Notes under the pieces: model-generated | Seen by the model: the letters and a program-made list of their open reading frames with translations, nothing else | Told to the model about the DNA's origin: nothing | Databases searched by the model: none | NCBI GenBank assembly: GCA_032595675.1 | Contig: JAVQMD010000002.1 | Coordinates: 186,001 to 250,000, forward strand | Origin: Candidatus Electrothrix rattekaaiensis | GTDB lineage: Bacteria > Desulfobacterota > Desulfobulbia > Desulfobulbales > Desulfobulbaceae | DNA length: 64,000 nucleotides | Direction: 5' to 3' | Shown here: one piece after another, positions 41,548-52,127 of the stretch | How the letters are laid out: each line of letters opens with the position of its first letter | Numbering within the stretch: position 1 is the first letter of the stretch | Made by a program: the position numbers and the translations under genes

Positions 41548-41823
41548 TCAGTTTTCGGTATCGGTATCGGTATCGGTATCGCCCTCGTCCAGCACATCCT
41601 CCATCTTTTCCGTCTGAACGTTCTGCGCAGCCTGGGATCTCTTGGCCGCGTCTAGGGGCTTATTGAGATACTCCGCAGCCTTGCCCGCGACCTTGTCCGA
41701 GGCCTGCTCGACCACTCCGGCTTCCTCTTTTGCTTCCTTTTCTTCACCCGAGCATCCAGCCAATAAAACCAGAGTACCGAACAACAACGCGCCAACCGTT
41801 GAGATTAAATTTCTTTTGTTCAT
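41548..41823 (-). CDS. Small acidic lipoprotein
   Basis: 91 residues: signal peptide with lipobox LAGC at residues 21-24, then an acidic helical region with EEAGVVEQASDKVAGKAAEY and a tail TDTDTDTEN. The tail is encoded by a hexanucleotide tandem (GGTATC-type, about 41554-41581) repeated four to five times, a likely slippage site. No family recognised. A short intergenic gap separates it from the RACo-like gene transcribed in the same direction. Confidence 0.8.
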   Translation of the reverse strand: MNKRNLISTVGALLFGTLVLLAGCSGEEKEAKEEAGVVEQASDKVAGKAAEYLNKPLDAAKRSQAAQNVQTEKMEDVLDEGDTDTDTDTEN

Positions 41824-41844
41824 GTTATCTTCTCCTGTTGAATT

Positions 41845-43773
41845 TCAACTGATCCCTTTCAATTTTTCCTGAACCGTCGGAAAAAGGCTCATATCCGTAT
41901 GAGGGAGAAAGAGGGCAGCCATATAATGCTGCATGAATTCCGGGTTCTCGGACAGCTCCATATTGGTCATAAGCTGGCGCACCGCAAGACGTTCCTGAAA
42001 GCGGTTGACATCGGAAAGACTGATCTGACAACCCAGCATAGAGGCATTGCCGATATAATAGAAATTTTCTCGATCCACATCCGGCAAGAGTCCGATACAG
42101 ATAGCCCGCTCCAGATCAATATAAGCCCCGAAGTTGCCAGCCATGATCACCCGATCCAAATCGGCGAAACTCAGTCCGACCGACTCCAGCAGGGTCTGAT
42201 AGCCTGCATACATAGCTCCTTTAGCCCGCATCAGGTTATCGAGATCCACCTCGGTAATGACAATATCCTCCCCGATGAGGGAATCACGGGACCAAGCCAG
42301 CACATATTCCCAGCCGTCAACGCCTTGCCGAATCCTGGGGGTATCCAAGTTTTGTCGGAACTTGCCCTGCTGATCAATCACGCCGTTTTCCAGCAGCTCG
42401 GCTACTATGGATATCAGGCCGGACCCGCAGATGCCAGAGGGTTTAATATGACCGATGGTCACAATCATGGGATCAAAGGTCTCTGGGTGGATCTGAAAAT
42501 TTTCAATAGCCCCGTTAGAGGCCCGCATCCCGTAACGGATTCCTCCCCCCTCAAAGGCGGGCCCGGCAGAGCAGGCCGCACAAACCATCCAGTCTTGGTT
42601 ACCCACCACAATCTCGCCGTTGGTGCCGATGTCGATGAACAGGCTCACCTTATCCGACTTGGCCATCTGGCAGGCATGAACACCGGCTACGATATCGCCG
42701 CCCACATAGGAGGCAATGCAGGGATAGAGAAAGAGACGCATTGAGGGATGGGCATGGATCCCCAACTCGGCAGCCTTGGTCAGGGGAAATCGGCTGACAC
42801 TGGGAACATACGGAGATTCCCGGAGATATTTCGGGTCCAATCCCAGGAGGAGATGCGACATGATCGTATTGCCTGCCGCCATCATATAGGCAATATCCGC
42901 CGGAGAAATAATCAGCTCACGACAAATATCCTCGATGATCGTATTGACGGTGCCGACCACCTTGTCCTGCAGGGCCTTCTGGCCGCCGGGCCGGTTGGCA
43001 TAAACAATACGAGAAATAACATCCTCACCGCAGCTGATCTGGCCGTTATAACCCGAGGATTCAGCCAGGATCTCGCCGTTATTCAGGTCAACCAGTACGC
43101 CGGAACAGGTGGTGGTGCCGATATCCACAGCCAGCCCGTAGAGCTTGGACGTGGTATCACCTGCCTCAATATCAATGATGCGGAATTTCCCTTGGTCTCT
43201 ACGGAGCAGGAGCAGGGTAATCTTCCAATCTGACTCGCGGAGAGCAGCTGGCAGGTATTTGATCAGCTCTGGATGATCATAAGAAGGCTCACCCACATGA
43301 TCGGGAAAGGCCTGCTTGATTCCCCGCATCACCCGGTCCATGTCAGAGATATTATCTTCCAGGGAAGGAGGGGTAAGCTTCAGATAGAGCTTACTCACCG
43401 GCGGTTCTACCTCCCAGCTGCCGATTAGACTATCCAGGGATTTGGCCGAAATGGTGCGGGTAGTCTTGGGTTTGCGCTTCAGGGCCTTACCGCTCTTGGA
43501 AGTCATCTCGGGAACGGTTATCTCCAGATTCGACTCCACTGTGGACAAACAGGCCAGACGATAACCCTTGTCCCAGTCTTCCTGCTTGAGGTTGGCCTTG
43601 TCCGAACGCACCTCCCCCTTATTGACAACCACTTTGCATTTGCCGCAGATCCCGTCGCCGCCGCAATAGGCATGGATATATACGCCTGCCTGGGCAGCCG
43701 CATTCAGGAGGTTTTCCCCCTTATCAACAGTTGCGGTGATGTTATCCGGCAAGAAGGTAATGGTGTGCTTCAT
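41845..43773 (-). CDS. RACo-type corrinoid protein reductive activator (2Fe-2S ferredoxin + ASKHA domain)
   Basis: 642 residues from the ATG at 43773, which has GGAG 6 bases upstream. The N-terminal 2Fe-2S ferredoxin domain has C37, C43, C46 and C75. The rest is a DUF4445/ASKHA ATPase with the phosphate-binding loop VDIGTTTCSGVLV and a second site FIDIGTNGEIV, then GICGSG and MAGNFGAYID near the C-terminus. Such proteins (RACo/RamA class) spend ATP to re-reduce inactive Co(II) corrinoid proteins, for example the CFeSP of the Wood-Ljungdahl pathway or methyltransferases. Cytosolic. It fits with the DUF3786 protein and the cobalt/corrinoid island in the same window. Confidence 0.92.
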   Translation of the reverse strand: MKHTITFLPDNITATVDKGENLLNAAAQAGVYIHAYCGGDGICGKCKVVVNKGEVRSDKANLKQEDWDKGYRLACLSTVESNLEITVPEMTSKSGKALKRKPKTTRTISAKSLDSLIGSWEVEPPVSKLYLKLTPPSLEDNISDMDRVMRGIKQAFPDHVGEPSYDHPELIKYLPAALRESDWKITLLLLRRDQGKFRIIDIEAGDTTSKLYGLAVDIGTTTCSGVLVDLNNGEILAESSGYNGQISCGEDVISRIVYANRPGGQKALQDKVVGTVNTIIEDICRELIISPADIAYMMAAGNTIMSHLLLGLDPKYLRESPYVPSVSRFPLTKAAELGIHAHPSMRLFLYPCIASYVGGDIVAGVHACQMAKSDKVSLFIDIGTNGEIVVGNQDWMVCAACSAGPAFEGGGIRYGMRASNGAIENFQIHPETFDPMIVTIGHIKPSGICGSGLISIVAELLENGVIDQQGKFRQNLDTPRIRQGVDGWEYVLAWSRDSLIGEDIVITEVDLDNLMRAKGAMYAGYQTLLESVGLSFADLDRVIMAGNFGAYIDLERAICIGLLPDVDRENFYYIGNASMLGCQISLSDVNRFQERLAVRQLMTNMELSENPEFMQHYMAALFLPHTDMSLFPTVQEKLKGIS

Positions 43774-44081
43774 AACAAGCTCCGTTGGGCACAAAACATA
43801 TTGATAAATTTTAATAATTGAATTCAAAAGAAAAGAAATATAGCATACCCCAAAGCGTTAAGCAATAAGGGAAGAAAATGGGGGAATCTCATCTGAGCAG
43901 GAAATCTGCTCTCTGCTGATTGCACAGGAAATAAAAATGCTGTATTCTGCTCGTTTGTAACTGTCTGTTACGGTTTAACAGTCTTCCTCGGTTATGGCCT
44001 GCGCCCCGAAATGGGCCAGCCCCACATACAATCTTTGCTTAAATGCAGAGCACCCCCACCTTCAAACAAGAGGATTTTTCA
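43774..44081. other. Divergent intergenic region
   Basis: Separates the RACo-like gene (minus) and the repeat protein gene (plus), so it should contain both promoters. I see AT-rich stretches but no clear paired promoter boxes, hairpin terminators or RNA gene. Confidence 0.6.
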
Positions 44082-45185
44082 ATGATCTGTAGAAAAAAAA
44101 CAGCAATCCTGACCCTGTCTCTGGCAACAGCTTGGTCTGTCAATGCCTTGGCGTTTCCGGCAAATAACGGCCCCAAACCACCGCCTGAAGCATATACAGC
44201 CTGCACCGGCAAACAGCCCGGAGAAAAGGCAAGCTTTATGGGCCCGATGGGCCATGCTGTCTCCGGCACATGCGAACAACAAAGAGACGGACGCCTTCTC
44301 CTCAAACCCGATTATCTCGGCAGCAGCAGCGGCAACGGAATACCACCGGCAGCATATCAGGATTGTGTCGGCAAAAGACAGGGTGATGCCGTACAAATCA
44401 CCACCCCCACCGGGAGAACGATCTCTGGAACATGTCAATCAGACGGGGATCGACTCTATTTGCGTCCCGATCCCCCCCGTGGCATGAACGCTGGCATGAG
44501 ACCACACAACGGTCAACAGCCTCAGACAGGAAATACCGATTTCAACAATACGCAGCAGCAACAGGCTCCTCAGACAGGAAATACCGATTTCAACAATACG
44601 CAGCAGCAACAGGCTCCTCAGACAGGAAATACCGATTTCAACAATACGCAGCAGCAACAGGCTCCTCAGACAGGAAATACCGGTTTCAACAATACGCAGC
44701 AGCAACAGGCTCCTCAGACAGGAAATACCGATTTCAACAATACGCAGCAGCAGCAGGCTCCTCAGGCAGGAAATACCGATTTCAACAATACGCAGCAGCA
44801 ACAGGCTCCTCAGACAGGAAATACCGATTTCAACAATACGCAGCAGCAGCAGGCTCCTCAGGCAGGAAACAACGGTTCCAATGACAATCTAAGACGACCG
44901 GAAGCAGCCTACAAAGCCTGTGAAGGTAAAAAGGCCGGTGACGAGGTCCAGCTGACGACTCCGCAGGGGAAGAAAATCACGGGAAAATGTAAACAGGACG
45001 GTGATCGACTCTTTCTTCAATCGAATCGTTCTGGTGCTCCAAACGGTAACAGTTCTTCAGACAACGTACAGCAAAACCGGAACCAACCGCAGCAGCAGAC
45101 TGTGCAAAATCCAGTGCAAAAGCCTGAAGAACAACCTCAGGGAGTCCTAGGCAAGATGAAAGATTTCTGGAAAAAATTATGGTAA
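44082..45185 (+). CDS. Exported repeat protein with three Cys-containing modules and Q/N-rich linker
   Basis: 367 residues from the ATG at 44082 (AGAGGA upstream). Signal peptide ends about residue 25. Three modules of about 43 residues share A-Y-x-x-C-x-G-K-x-x-G...T-P-x-G-x-x-I-x-G-x-C...G-D-R-L-x-L: two near the N-terminus, one after the linker. The linker is seven near-identical copies of a 16-residue unit (QTGNTDFNNTQQQQAP, 48 bp). A helical tail ends in KMKDFWKKLW, an amphipathic, possibly membrane-touching end. Paired Cys in each module may form disulfides in the periplasm. No known family recognised; function unknown. Confidence 0.82.
   Translation: MICRKKTAILTLSLATAWSVNALAFPANNGPKPPPEAYTACTGKQPGEKASFMGPMGHAVSGTCEQQRDGRLLLKPDYLGSSSGNGIPPAAYQDCVGKRQGDAVQITTPTGRTISGTCQSDGDRLYLRPDPPRGMNAGMRPHNGQQPQTGNTDFNNTQQQQAPQTGNTDFNNTQQQQAPQTGNTDFNNTQQQQAPQTGNTGFNNTQQQQAPQTGNTDFNNTQQQQAPQAGNTDFNNTQQQQAPQTGNTDFNNTQQQQAPQAGNNGSNDNLRRPEAAYKACEGKKAGDEVQLTTPQGKKITGKCKQDGDRLFLQSNRSGAPNGNSSSDNVQQNRNQPQQQTVQNPVQKPEEQPQGVLGKMKDFWKKLW
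44523..44858 (+). repeat. 48-bp in-frame tandem repeat (seven units)
   Basis: Units start at 44523, 44571, 44619, 44667, 44715, 44763 and 44811, with a partial eighth at 44859. They differ at only a few bases (for example GAT to GGT in unit 4, CAA to CAG in the Q-run, ACA to GCA). Near identity implies recent expansion, and the unit keeps the frame. Confidence 0.95.
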
Positions 45186-45344
45186 GGGGTTCAACAAAAA
45201 ACACCTTATCCTATACCACGTAGGGGATCCCCCCTTTGTTTGCCCTAAATGTTCCGTGTGATGCATTAAGCGGGCAGGCACAGGGGCTTTCCCCTGCAGG
45301 AATACAAAAAAAATAATTATAACAAATCAAGAGAGCGTATAATT

Positions 45345-47568
<2,224 letters not shown>

Positions 47569-47670
47569 CAGACAACTCTCATTTTTTAATTTGTCTGATT
47601 TCGTTATACTAAATAAGGCCTATATAGCTGGACTTTTTACGAATCCATCAAAGTTAAAAGAAAAAATATT

Positions 47671-48270
47671 ATGAAGTCGGTACTGGTAATTCGTTTACAA
47701 ATCTCTCTTGCAGTTATATTAATTTTTTTCTTTTGCTCTCAAGGATTAGCAAAAAATTCAAGCCTAATCCCAACAATATCACTTCTGCTTCTTGTTAAAT
47801 ATGACTGCAATGATGTAAGAAAGGGCACTGCATATTTAGACAACTGTGGAAAATGCGCTGGAGGCGATACAGGTAATTTAGCATGTACAATTATGCATGG
47901 TGGCAAGATGTGGCAGCAAGCAGATGATGAAATTAAAAGACAGTATGCAGCAGCGGTTACTTATTGCGATGAATTAGAGTTAGGTAATTATTCAGACTGG
48001 TACCTTCCTTCTTATGATGAACTGAAAGGTTTGGTAGTATGCACAGACGGTACACCCACACCATTGAAAGATTATCCGACTCAACCATTTAAATGTGGTT
48101 CAGAGGGGAGTTATGAATCACCAACAATTGATGCAGCATTTCATGCTGATACGGACAGATATTGGACATCGTATGAAAGCTCAAGCTATAGAATAGCGAT
48201 TGATTTTAGTGATGGCGAAGCCTATGTATTTTACCAACCTTATTCATATCTTACACGATGCGTACGTTAA
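47671..48270 (+). CDS. Exported DUF1566 (Lcl-type) domain protein
   Basis: 199 residues. Signal peptide about 1-28 (LQISLAVILIFFFCSQGLA), then a short Cys-rich loop (YDCNDVRKGTAYLDNCGKC) and a DUF1566 domain (TIMHGGKMWQQADDEIKRQY, DWYLPSYDELKGLV, RYWTSYESSSYR, CVR end). Such domains resemble C-type-lectin-like binding modules and are often duplicated in Desulfobacterota. AT-rich compared with ligA, which may mean recent arrival. No clear Shine-Dalgarno site. Confidence 0.82.
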   Translation: MKSVLVIRLQISLAVILIFFFCSQGLAKNSSLIPTISLLLLVKYDCNDVRKGTAYLDNCGKCAGGDTGNLACTIMHGGKMWQQADDEIKRQYAAAVTYCDELELGNYSDWYLPSYDELKGLVVCTDGTPTPLKDYPTQPFKCGSEGSYESPTIDAAFHADTDRYWTSYESSSYRIAIDFSDGEAYVFYQPYSYLTRCVR

Positions 48271-48338
48271 CAATCTCACAAGAAAGAACCTAAATTGAGC
48301 ATTTTTTATCGATTGGTTAATAAAAATAGGGCTACCAA

Positions 48339-48456
48339 CTTAAGGCGGGACAGCCTGCAAAATCAGGCGATTGCGCAAACCGTCGCAAACTGTTCAGAGC
48401 GGGGGCTTTTGCCAAATTCGAAGACCTCAGAACCCGATTTTTTGTCCCGGCTTAAG
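48339..48456. mobile_element. Inverted-repeat-bounded 118-bp segment (possible MITE)
   Basis: CTTAAGGCGGGACA at 48339-48352 is repeated inverted with one mismatch as TGTCCCGGCTTAAG at 48443-48456, and flanking bases extend the imperfect match to about 22. No coding sequence. A short open frame across it (48295-48531) is likely spurious. Confidence 0.5.
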
Positions 48457-48530
48457 CCGGTACCCAAAGGGTGTAGCTACCTAAATTTTCTTTTTATTAA
48501 CATATCCACAAAAAAACAAATGAGGTTGTA

Positions 48531-48779
48531 ATGGATAAAATTATTGAGCTTGTAAAGGAATTGGCAAAACTAAAAACTGCTAACCCTAAAGAAATAGCTG
48601 ACAGTATTTCGATGGATATATCAAATGGAGATTTAGATAAATTAATCGAAGAACTTTATTCAATGGGGTGGGTAGAGAGTCTTCATAGACAGACGAGGAG
48701 TGGTAAGTCACCAGAATATAACCAAGTTACTATCACAAAAGAAGGTATATACGCTGCTGAAAATCCCCCCACCGAATAA
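48531..48779 (+). CDS. Small winged-helix-like unknown protein
   Basis: 82 residues; GAGGTT precedes the ATG at a good distance. The sequence (IIELVKELAKLKTANPKEIA, then LDKLIEELYSMGWVESLHRQ, then VTITKEGIYAAE) has the helix-helix-wing layout of small DNA-binding or TA-linked winged-helix proteins. I cannot name it. It stands among palindromic repeats and other short genes, so it may belong to a mobile segment. Confidence 0.68.
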   Translation: MDKIIELVKELAKLKTANPKEIADSISMDISNGDLDKLIEELYSMGWVESLHRQTRSGKSPEYNQVTITKEGIYAAENPPTE

Positions 48780-48866
48780 CCTATCGATAATGATCAAACA
48801 ACAACTCTTCCCGTGAGGAGATAATCCCTCGCTGTAATGGGAAACGCTCGCTCCTAAGCGACGGAG

Positions 48867-48950
48867 GCGTAGGTCTGTTTGAGTACAACGAAAGCGGACA
48901 ACTCATTTTTGAAATTTGTCTGATTTCGCTACGCTCAATCGGACCTACGC
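48867..48950. repeat. Long imperfect palindrome, part of a dispersed repeat family
   Basis: GCGTAGGTC at 48867-48875 pairs with GACCTACGC at 48942-48950 as the base of a bulged stem across 84 bases. The right arm (ACAACTC...TTTGTCTGATTTCG...GACCTACG) is also present at about 47572-47632 and, in part, at about 49341-49379. The three copies lie between consecutive short genes. Confidence 0.7.
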
Positions 48951-49004
48951 AACTATTCGATAAGTTCGAACAGTTCAAAAAATGCTTATAAAAAACAGTA
49001 TATA

Positions 49005-49301
49005 ATGAAACCAGGCACAAGAGATATAAAGTTACAAATAAAAATCTCTGGAGAAGAACTTTCAGAGTTACAACGCCATACCTGGCAAATGAGCGAAGCT
49101 TTTGGTCTCGACACACGAATTGGAAACTATAAAGGAAAACGCCCCATTGGTCTTTACAGCTGGGATTTTGATTGTCTTCTTATTGTCATTGAATATTCCT
49201 TAGACGATCCAAAAGAATATCCAGATAAAAATAGTTCAGGATATAAGTCACTAAAGAGTTTATTTGAACGCCTCAAAGTTGAGTATAAGAAGTTCGATTA
49301 A
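49005..49301 (+). CDS. Small unknown protein (98 aa)
   Basis: 98 residues, soluble, no signal. Residues 50-70 (FDCLLIVIEYSLDDPKEY) form a hydrophobic strand-rich core, and the termini are Lys/Asp-rich. No ribosome-binding site is obvious before the ATG and no family is recognised. It lies in the AT-rich stretch that also holds the winged-helix-like gene. A true gene is likely from length and composition, not from homology. Confidence 0.5.
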   Translation: MKPGTRDIKLQIKISGEELSELQRHTWQMSEAFGLDTRIGNYKGKRPIGLYSWDFDCLLIVIEYSLDDPKEYPDKNSSGYKSLKSLFERLKVEYKKFD

Positions 49302-49440
49302 CACAAAGGACCCACCCAAAAACCGACACTGCTTCCTTAACTCGTCAGGTTTCGTTGCACTCAATAAAGACCTACGAACTGTTTTTAATTATGGCGAATT
49401 CGCCGCAATTATCTATCAAATTAAAACATAAGAACATGTT

Positions 49441-50097
49441 ATGAATTTCCAACTCAATGATTCCGTTGTGGTAAAAGCAGGCGTTAAAGATCCGGACACT
49501 GGCATGGATCTCGGCGGGTGGCAAGGCAGGATTGCGGAAATCGAGGAAGATAATCTTCTTTGTATCAACTGGGATAGCCTGACCTTAAAAAACATCCCTG
49601 ACTCCTATATAACAACCTGTGAGGAGGAAGGATTCGGTTGGAACCAATATTATACCTATGCCACTGATGTTGAAAAAACAGAACCTCGTGATACGGAAGA
49701 TGACGTTGATGAAATGATCGGCATTATTGAAGACAAACACGCTTGGGATCATTTGGGAAAAGAGGGCGTAGCTATCAGCGAAGTATTACAAGACATTCCC
49801 TCTGATGATGAGGAAGCCGCCCTTGCAGCTTGGGACAAACACCTGCGTCAGGTTTTAACCTTTCCCTTTGAAGCCGAAATCAAAGACTTTCAGGAAAGAG
49901 GCCCGCTACGAACAGGCGATATACTGACTGTAGAAAACATTGATCCATATGTTGATGATGTACGGGGCATTTTTGTCAACGTGAAAAAGAAGCAATCAAG
50001 GTATGAGTTCCCTTTGGCCGATATTGAGGCAGTGGATACAAAAGGATCGAATTTTCAGCCGTTAAGAAATTACGCCATCTGGTTTGCGAATCATTGA
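49441..50097 (+). CDS. CcbP-like calcium-binding family protein
   Basis: 218 residues. The C-terminal region (TFPFEAEIKDFQERGPLRTG, DDVRGIFVNVKKKQSRYEFP, then LRNYAIWFANH) matches the pattern of the small acidic CcbP-type calcium-binding proteins described in cyanobacteria. The N-terminal 75 residues form an SH3-like or DUF-type beta barrel (LNDSVVVKAGVKDPDTG, GWQGRIAEIEEDNLLCINWD). Many Asp/Glu residues are consistent with divalent-ion binding. Cytosolic, no neighbours that explain it. Confidence 0.68.
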   Translation: MNFQLNDSVVVKAGVKDPDTGMDLGGWQGRIAEIEEDNLLCINWDSLTLKNIPDSYITTCEEEGFGWNQYYTYATDVEKTEPRDTEDDVDEMIGIIEDKHAWDHLGKEGVAISEVLQDIPSDDEEAALAAWDKHLRQVLTFPFEAEIKDFQERGPLRTGDILTVENIDPYVDDVRGIFVNVKKKQSRYEFPLADIEAVDTKGSNFQPLRNYAIWFANH

Positions 50098-50107
50098 AAA
50101 AAATATA

Positions 50108-50203
50108 CCCACCGTTAAAACGGTGGGCTAGGTTCGATTCGTCCCTCCGGGACGAGGTGTCCCGGAGGGACATTCGCCAATAGCCCGGTGATTTATCGCC
50201 GGG
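50108..50203. repeat. Three consecutive hairpins (REP-like cluster)
   Basis: CCCACCGTT/AACGGTGGG at 50108-50127, GTCCCTCCGGGAC/GTCCCGGAGGGAC at 50141-50171 (perfect 13-bp stem) and CCCGG...CCGGG at 50184-50203. They fill the gap between the CcbP-like and RlaP-like genes; the first may double as terminator. Confidence 0.75.
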
Positions 50204-50245
50204 AAAGAAGCATATTGTATATCGAAACCAGGATATTAAGTTGTA

Positions 50246-51106
50246 ATGCCAGACATCATGAAAACAACACCCTCTCATAGAGAAATCAACCCCGACATTT
50301 CCAAAGAGATCTCCCGCCGTCTCGCCGATGCCGAGCGCGAGCACAAGGTTCGCATTCTCTATTGCTGCGAATCCGGCAGTCGGGCCTGGGGTTTCGCATC
50401 CCCGGATTCGGACTATGATGTTCGCTTCATATACGTTCACGAGGAAGACTGGTATCTCTCCTTTGATATAGAGCGGCGGCGGGACGTGATCGAGTACCCA
50501 ATCGTCGATGAAATTGACTGCTCCGGCTGGGATTTGCGCAAGGCCCTCTACCTGTTCACCCGAACAAACGGAGCCTTATTGGAATGGCTCAACAGTCCCA
50601 TTCGCTACATTGAACGGGGAGAGCTTGCGGCGAAGCTCAGAAATCTCGCGCCACGGGCAATCAACAACGTGGCCCTGTGCTATCATTACAGCCATATGGC
50701 CCGCAGCAACGCCCGCGAGTACCTCTTTCGTGACAAGGTCAAGCTCAAGAAGTACTTTTACGTGTTGCGTCCGCTCCTTGCGATACGCTACATTGAGGAG
50801 GGCAGGGGGATTCCGCCGGTAGAGTTCGAGCGCCTCGTGGAGGCGGTTGCTCCGTCAGCAATTCGCCAAGGCATCGCCAGCCTGCTTGCGGCAAAACGGG
50901 TGACCCCGGAACTTGGTCTTGGCGATCCGATCCCTGAAATCAATGCCTTTATCAGCACGGAGACGGAACGACACGGCACCGCCTTTCATGGGCAAGGGCG
51001 TCCTGACATCAACGAGCGTGTTGAGGTCGCTGAAGAGCTGAATGCCCTCTTTCGCGAGACGATCAAGGGCGAACACAGGGATTCGCACCCTACAGAATGC
51101 TATTGA
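50246..51106 (+). CDS. RlaP/YcgL-type nucleotidyltransferase
   Basis: 286 residues, predicted nucleotidyltransferase (DNA polymerase beta superfamily) of the RNA-repair-linked RlaP class. The catalytic signature GSRAWGFASPDSDYDVRFIY is at about residues 44-63, with the paired Asp in D-S-D-Y-D; E/D residues in EYPIVDEIDCSGWDLRK follow. The helical C-terminal half is family-like. The last 10 residues (EHRDSHPTEC) are encoded by a copy of the dispersed GC-rich repeat that also forms the vWA protein N-terminus. Exact substrate unknown. Confidence 0.82.
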   Translation: MPDIMKTTPSHREINPDISKEISRRLADAEREHKVRILYCCESGSRAWGFASPDSDYDVRFIYVHEEDWYLSFDIERRRDVIEYPIVDEIDCSGWDLRKALYLFTRTNGALLEWLNSPIRYIERGELAAKLRNLAPRAINNVALCYHYSHMARSNAREYLFRDKVKLKKYFYVLRPLLAIRYIEEGRGIPPVEFERLVEAVAPSAIRQGIASLLAAKRVTPELGLGDPIPEINAFISTETERHGTAFHGQGRPDINERVEVAEELNALFRETIKGEHRDSHPTECY

Positions 51107-51183
51107 TTTCGGGTAGGGGCTGGTTCCTGTGCCTGCCCGGAAATGCTGCGATTTCCCCAGGGCACGACTCGTCGTGCCCCTAC
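51064..51183. repeat. Dispersed GC-rich palindrome, lgt upstream copy
   Basis: A GGGCGAACACAGGGATTCGC unit (51067-51089) runs into the RlaP-like gene's end, followed by GTAGGGGCTGGTTCCTGTGCCTGCCC at 51113-51138 and a palindrome AGGGCACGACTCGTCGTGCCC at 51159-51179. This is the whole RlaP-lgt spacer. Confidence 0.75.
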
Positions 51184-51208
51184 TACATAAAAAACCAATA
51201 AACAGACT

Positions 51209-52033
51209 ATGCTCACCTTCCCCCAAATCGACCCCATTCTTTTCTCTCTCGGCCCGTTCCATGTCCGCTGGTACGGCCTGATGTACATCATCGGTTTTGT
51301 TGCCTGCTACCTGCTGGTCAGCTATCAGGCCAAGAAATTTCACTGGGATCGACTGCTGGAACATCTGGATAATCTGAATATTGCCATCGTGGCTGGAGTT
51401 GTTCTCGGCGGTCGGCTGGGGTATGTTCTTTTTTACAACTTTCCCTATTTCCTCAAGCATCCCCTGGAAATATTCGCCACTTGGCAAGGCGGGATGTCCT
51501 TTCACGGCGGTGCGCTAGGCGTACTGATTGCCTTGGCCATATACAGCAAGCGACATGACCTTGATCCCTGGAAAATTATCGACATATACACGGTCACTGC
51601 GCCCATCGGGGTTGGCTTTGGCAGGCTCGGCAATTTCATCAACGGAGAACTGTTCGGCAGAGTAACAGATGTTCCCTGGGGAATGGTCTTCCCTAACGGC
51701 GGCCCCTTGCCGAGGCACCCTTCCCAGCTCTACGAAGCCTTTCTGGAAGGAGTTGTTATATTTATCGTGCTCTGGTCGCTCAAAGGAAAACCCTGGCAGA
51801 GAGATCAGGACGGAAAACAGCTCTCCGGCTGGCCGCATGGCTCCATGACAGCACTGGCTATGATGCTGTACGGTTGTTTTCGTTTTCTTGTCGAATTTGT
51901 CCGTGAGCCTGATGTCCATCTCGGCACGGTTTTTCTAGGCATGACAATGGGGCAGGTGCTGAGTGCGGTTCTGATCGCTGCGGGAATTATCCTTTGGATG
52001 GTACGCAAAAAAAAGGCGGCTGGTTCATCCTGA
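51209..52033 (+). CDS. lgt: Prolipoprotein diacylglyceryl transferase
   Basis: Inner-membrane enzyme that transfers diacylglyceryl from phosphatidylglycerol to the lipobox Cys of pre-lipoproteins. 274 residues, seven or so membrane helices, with the signature GRLGNFINGELFGR at about 143-156 and earlier HVRWYGLMYIIGF and GGMSFHGGALG. It serves all the lipoproteins in the window. No strong ribosome-binding site precedes the ATG. A hairpin overlapping its stop (AAGGCGGCTG with CAGCCGCCTT) may terminate it. Confidence 0.96.
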   Translation: MLTFPQIDPILFSLGPFHVRWYGLMYIIGFVACYLLVSYQAKKFHWDRLLEHLDNLNIAIVAGVVLGGRLGYVLFYNFPYFLKHPLEIFATWQGGMSFHGGALGVLIALAIYSKRHDLDPWKIIDIYTVTAPIGVGFGRLGNFINGELFGRVTDVPWGMVFPNGGPLPRHPSQLYEAFLEGVVIFIVLWSLKGKPWQRDQDGKQLSGWPHGSMTALAMMLYGCFRFLVEFVREPDVHLGTVFLGMTMGQVLSAVLIAAGIILWMVRKKKAAGSS

Positions 52034-52065
52034 GCAGATGACAGCCGCCTTCAAGGAGGAAAACC

Positions 52066-52087
52066 TGTCTCCAAGAACTTGGAGACA
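52066..52087. terminator. Hairpin between lgt and HU genes
   Basis: TGTCTCCAAG and CTTGGAGACA form a near-perfect 10-bp stem with a 2-base loop between convergent lgt (+) and the HU gene (-). It lacks a long T-run; it could serve either strand together with the GC-rich hairpin at 52013-52052. Confidence 0.55.
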
Positions 52088-52127
52088 TAAGATACACCCT
52101 TTTATGAGAAGATTTTATGAGAAGAAA

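Noticed and set aside
44523-44858. CRISPR array
   Set aside because: The 48-bp units are adjacent with no spacers and are translated in frame as part of a protein.
48295-48531. 78-codon open frame
   Set aside because: It spans the inverted-repeat element and its product shows no protein-like pattern.
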